In this document: positions 5,662-7,592 of the stretch, in pieces
Numbering within the stretch: position 1 is the stretch's first letter
Layout: the number at the start of each line of letters is the position of its first letter
NCBI GenBank assembly: GCA_030049455.1
Contig: JASIKV010000288.1
Span: forward strand, 1 to 7,592
Length of the DNA stretch: 7,592 bases
Source: Terriglobia bacterium
Lineage (GTDB): Bacteria; Acidobacteriota; Terriglobia; UBA7540
Direction: 5' to 3'
Made by a program: the position numbers and the translations under genes
Notes under the pieces: model-generated
The model's input: only the letters and a program-made list of their open reading frames with translations
What the model was told of the DNA's origin: nothing
Database searches by the model: none

Positions 5662-6588
5662 CGGGCGCAGCCGCACGCGCCAGGAAAGCCGCGCATCCTC
5701 ACCGCCGCAGGGCGCTGTCAGCCGGATTTGCGCGTTACTGTGAAATTTCGGGGGGATCGCCAGGTTCAGCCGCCACTCGTTTGCAATCCGATCGAAAGCG
5801 GTGGCGATGGCATCCGGAACCTCGCCCACGGACCGGCACACCTGTCCGTTCCCGCCCGTGTCATCGGCCAGGGTCACAAGTCCGTTTTGATAAGAGAGGT
5901 TGAGAGTATCTGAGCGGTAGTTAATGTGAACTACAAAGAGCGGAGCTTCCAGCCCACTCACGTCTTCCGAGAGGCGGGCAATCTTGTCCTGAATCAGGGC
6001 GTCGGGAAAGACCCGGCTGACGTCGTGGGGATCACTGGCATTGATCACCGGGTTCGTATAATCCTCGCGGTAATTATAGATGCTGCTGTCGGTGATGTAC
6101 AGAACGGCCATGCGAACGGGCGACTTGCGCAGAATGTTGTCCGCCAATGTCAGGGCGGGGGTGACGGATTCAAACAAACCCGGCTTGCCGGTGCTGGCAA
6201 GATCGTTGAGGGCCTGCATCAAGGGCTGGCGGTTGGGGCTGGGGTCGGCGAGCACGTGCAATCCGTCCTGATCCCGCATCAGCCCCACCCAAGTGTTGGA
6301 TTTCAGTTTGGAGATTTGCTGTGTCAGCGCCTGCTTGGCGGCCTCCACCAGCGATAAGTCGCCGGTAAAATCCGTAACCACCAGAATCATCTGGTCGCTT
6401 CCCGGACCCGATTGGGAGATCACCCGCGCGGGCTTTCCGTTCAGAGTGGCTTCAAACCTGGGGGCAGATCCACATTCGCCTTCGTCAATCCAGGCAGGGA
6501 CGGAAATGCTGGGGGTCTGCGCCGAAACGGTGGCGAGCGGAATTGCCGCCGTAAGAAGCGCGAGGATCAGGTGGGAGATTCGGAGCAT
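5650..6588 (-). CDS. Sec-exported von Willebrand A-fold protein with incomplete MIDAS
   Basis: 312 residues. A clear signal peptide (hydrophobic LILALLTAAIPLA) has likely cleavage after Ala23 in VSAQT. From residue 66 the sequence follows a VWA fold. Strand 1 is MILVVTDFTGD (67-77). A helix and an NTWVGLM strand follow. Strand 4 with the loop is MAVLYITDSS (160-169), then LFVVHINYRS. A C-terminal beta-rich segment includes EWRLNLAIPP and LSWRVRLRP. The canonical DxSxS metal site is replaced by Asp73-Phe-Thr75-Gly-Asp77. Asp167 occupies the usual later Asp position. Metal-dependent binding may thus be altered or lost. It resembles the VWA-related proteins abundant in acidobacteria, but is short and has a short pre-VWA strand region (31-60) instead of a long one. 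Cys39, Cys251 and Cys294 could form a disulfide. The start shares one base with the TonB-receptor stop and has no evident Shine-Dalgarno. A periplasmic or secreted adaptor is inferred. Confidence 0.82.
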   Translation of the reverse strand: MLRISHLILALLTAAIPLATVSAQTPSISVPAWIDEGECGSAPRFEATLNGKPARVISQSGPGSDQMILVVTDFTGDLSLVEAAKQALTQQISKLKSNTWVGLMRDQDGLHVLADPSPNRQPLMQALNDLASTGKPGLFESVTPALTLADNILRKSPVRMAVLYITDSSIYNYREDYTNPVINASDPHDVSRVFPDALIQDKIARLSEDVSGLEAPLFVVHINYRSDTLNLSYQNGLVTLADDTGGNGQVCRSVGEVPDAIATAFDRIANEWRLNLAIPPKFHSNAQIRLTAPCGGEDARLSWRVRLRPKEG

Positions 6589-6590
6589 CA
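6586..6590 (-). promoter_or_regulatory. TGATG stop/start overlap, receptor to VWA gene
   Basis: The TGA of the TonB-receptor gene (6588-6590) and the ATG of the VWA gene (6586-6588) share one base. The sequence before the ATG shows no purine-rich Shine-Dalgarno. Translation of the VWA protein therefore probably depends on ribosomes finishing the receptor. Confidence 0.7.
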
Positions 6591-7592
6591 GAAGCTGAAT
6601 TTCAGCCCGAGTTGGATAACGCGCCCACCGTGCGAGCCGATGATTCTCCCCGCGTCCACATTGGGCTCGCTGGCCGAGCCGATCATGGTGTCAGGATAAT
6701 TCCAGTTCGCGTGGTTCAGGACGTCCAGGGCAAGAGCGCTGAATTCAAACACGCGCTCGCCCCCGATGGGCAGACGCTTTCCCAGGCTGATGTCCATGGA
6801 ATTATAACCGGGCCCCAGCAGACCGGAAATCGTGTGCGAGGCGTCACCCATGGTGAAGTCCGGGGGCTGAATGAAGGCGGCCGGGTTGAACCACTCCGCC
6901 GGGCCGGGGTTTGAAACGTGCGGGTCCACGCCCGGCACCACGTTCACGTTGAGCGTGGGCAGCACGTCGCCGGTATTGTTGAACTCCGGATGCGGCGCCA
7001 GCGGCGTTCCGTCATTCCAGTAGGCGTCGCCGCTCAGCGACCATCCGCGCACCAGCGCGCCCGTGATGCCGGTGTAATTCAGCAACGCCTGATTCGGTCC
7101 GAAGGGAAAATCATAGACATAACTGAGCGTCAGATATTGCGGCGTGTTGTAAGACGTGGCGGACCAGTCGTCGTTCAAATTGAAGAAATCCTGGTTGCCG
7201 TAGGGGCCGGAGTAGTCATCCATCTGTTTGGAAATTGAATAATAGGCCGTGAAGGTCAAACCGAAGGAGGCGCGCTTCTCGATGCGGAGATAGCCGGAAT
7301 CGCGCTGGTAGCGCCCGGCGGGATACTGGCCGTAAAGCTCGAAGCCGGGATACTGGGGATAAGGCTGAAGCGTCGCGCGGAATGCATAAGTGTAAAGGTT
7401 GTCGCCATAAATCATGTCGGCGGGGCTGATGGCGTTGGGATTGACGACGCCGTCGCCCACCAGCAGGTCGCGCCCCACGCTGTGGTTCGCCCCCACGGAA
7501 ATAGCGATGGAAAATGGCACGTCCCGTTCGATGGAAATTGCCGCGGACTGATAAACCGGTTCGGCTTTGGCCAGGTCCATGAAATGCGCCGT
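6588..7592 (-). CDS. Oar-like TonB-dependent receptor, C-terminal part (5' truncated)
   Basis: The frame is open to the window edge: four sense codons precede ATG 7580, which is probably internal. The visible 334 residues are the last part of an outer-membrane beta-barrel that is usually about 1,000-1,200 residues in this family. Alternating aromatic strands such as FGLTFTAYYSISKQMDD and QYLTLSYVYDFPFG are visible. So is the WFNPAAFIQPPDFTMGDAS to GPGYNSMDISLGKRLPIGG block, then FEFSALALDVLNHANW, and a terminal barrel strand ending in Phe (LGLKFSF). This arrangement is typical of acidobacterial carboxypeptidase-regulatory/TonB (Oar) receptors. The N-terminal Cna-B-like domain and plug would lie outside the window. 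Substrate is unknown; large nutrients such as oligosaccharides or peptides are suspected for the group. It is the upstream gene of the coupled trio. Confidence 0.92.
   Translation of the reverse strand, partial: TAHFMDLAKAEPVYQSAAISIERDVPFSIAISVGANHSVGRDLLVGDGVVNPNAISPADMIYGDNLYTYAFRATLQPYPQYPGFELYGQYPAGRYQRDSGYLRIEKRASFGLTFTAYYSISKQMDDYSGPYGNQDFFNLNDDWSATSYNTPQYLTLSYVYDFPFGPNQALLNYTGITGALVRGWSLSGDAYWNDGTPLAPHPEFNNTGDVLPTLNVNVVPGVDPHVSNPGPAEWFNPAAFIQPPDFTMGDASHTISGLLGPGYNSMDISLGKRLPIGGERVFEFSALALDVLNHANWNYPDTMIGSASEPNVDAGRIIGSHGGRVIQLGLKFSF

Noticed and set aside
5926..6357. + strand frame of 143 codons opposite the VWA gene
   Set aside because: An antisense shadow. The minus frame has a signal peptide, VWA strands and coupled start and stop codons.

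Overview
The window looks like a chromosomal segment of an acidobacterium (Acidobacteriota, probably a Terriglobia or Bryobacter-like lineage). This is inferred from gene content only: a secreted S53 (kumamolisin-type) protease with C-terminal choice-of-anchor-D modules, an Oar-like TonB-dependent receptor that ends in a typical acidobacterial barrel sequence, a small secreted von Willebrand A (VWA) protein, moderately high GC, and intergenic palindromes. No 16S rRNA or other marker gene is present, so the taxonomy is not proven.

Layout from left to right. Positions 1-301 contain no gene I can support. They hold the edge of something upstream, a striking nested palindrome (66-138), and the ribosome-binding site of the first gene. 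Positions 302-1240 (+) encode an NAD-dependent sugar-nucleotide epimerase of the extended SDR family. Positions 1241-1498 separate two convergent genes and carry four palindromes of one family, each with a GTAG tetranucleotide at the foot of a stem, which is the architecture of REP elements. The first of them overlaps the epimerase stop codon. Positions 1499-4492 (-) encode the large secreted protease. Its frame stays open to 4600, but a good sigma70-like promoter at 4588-4616 argues that translation begins further in. Positions 4617-4837 are intergenic and hold a fifth GTAG-headed palindrome.

Positions 4838-7592 (-) hold a tightly packed operon read right to left. It runs from the C-terminal part of an Oar-like TonB-dependent receptor (cut by the window edge), to a Sec-exported VWA-fold protein, to a membrane-anchored coiled-coil protein. 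Both junctions are one-base stop/start overlaps (TGATG and TAATG), so the three proteins are probably made in a fixed relation. They would lie in the outer membrane, the periplasm or exterior, and the inner membrane respectively, which suggests a cell-envelope assembly. That last step is inference.

The epimerase probably feeds surface-polysaccharide synthesis. The protease probably degrades external protein. Nothing links either of them mechanistically to the operon. I saw no tRNA, rRNA, CRISPR array, transposase gene or phage gene.
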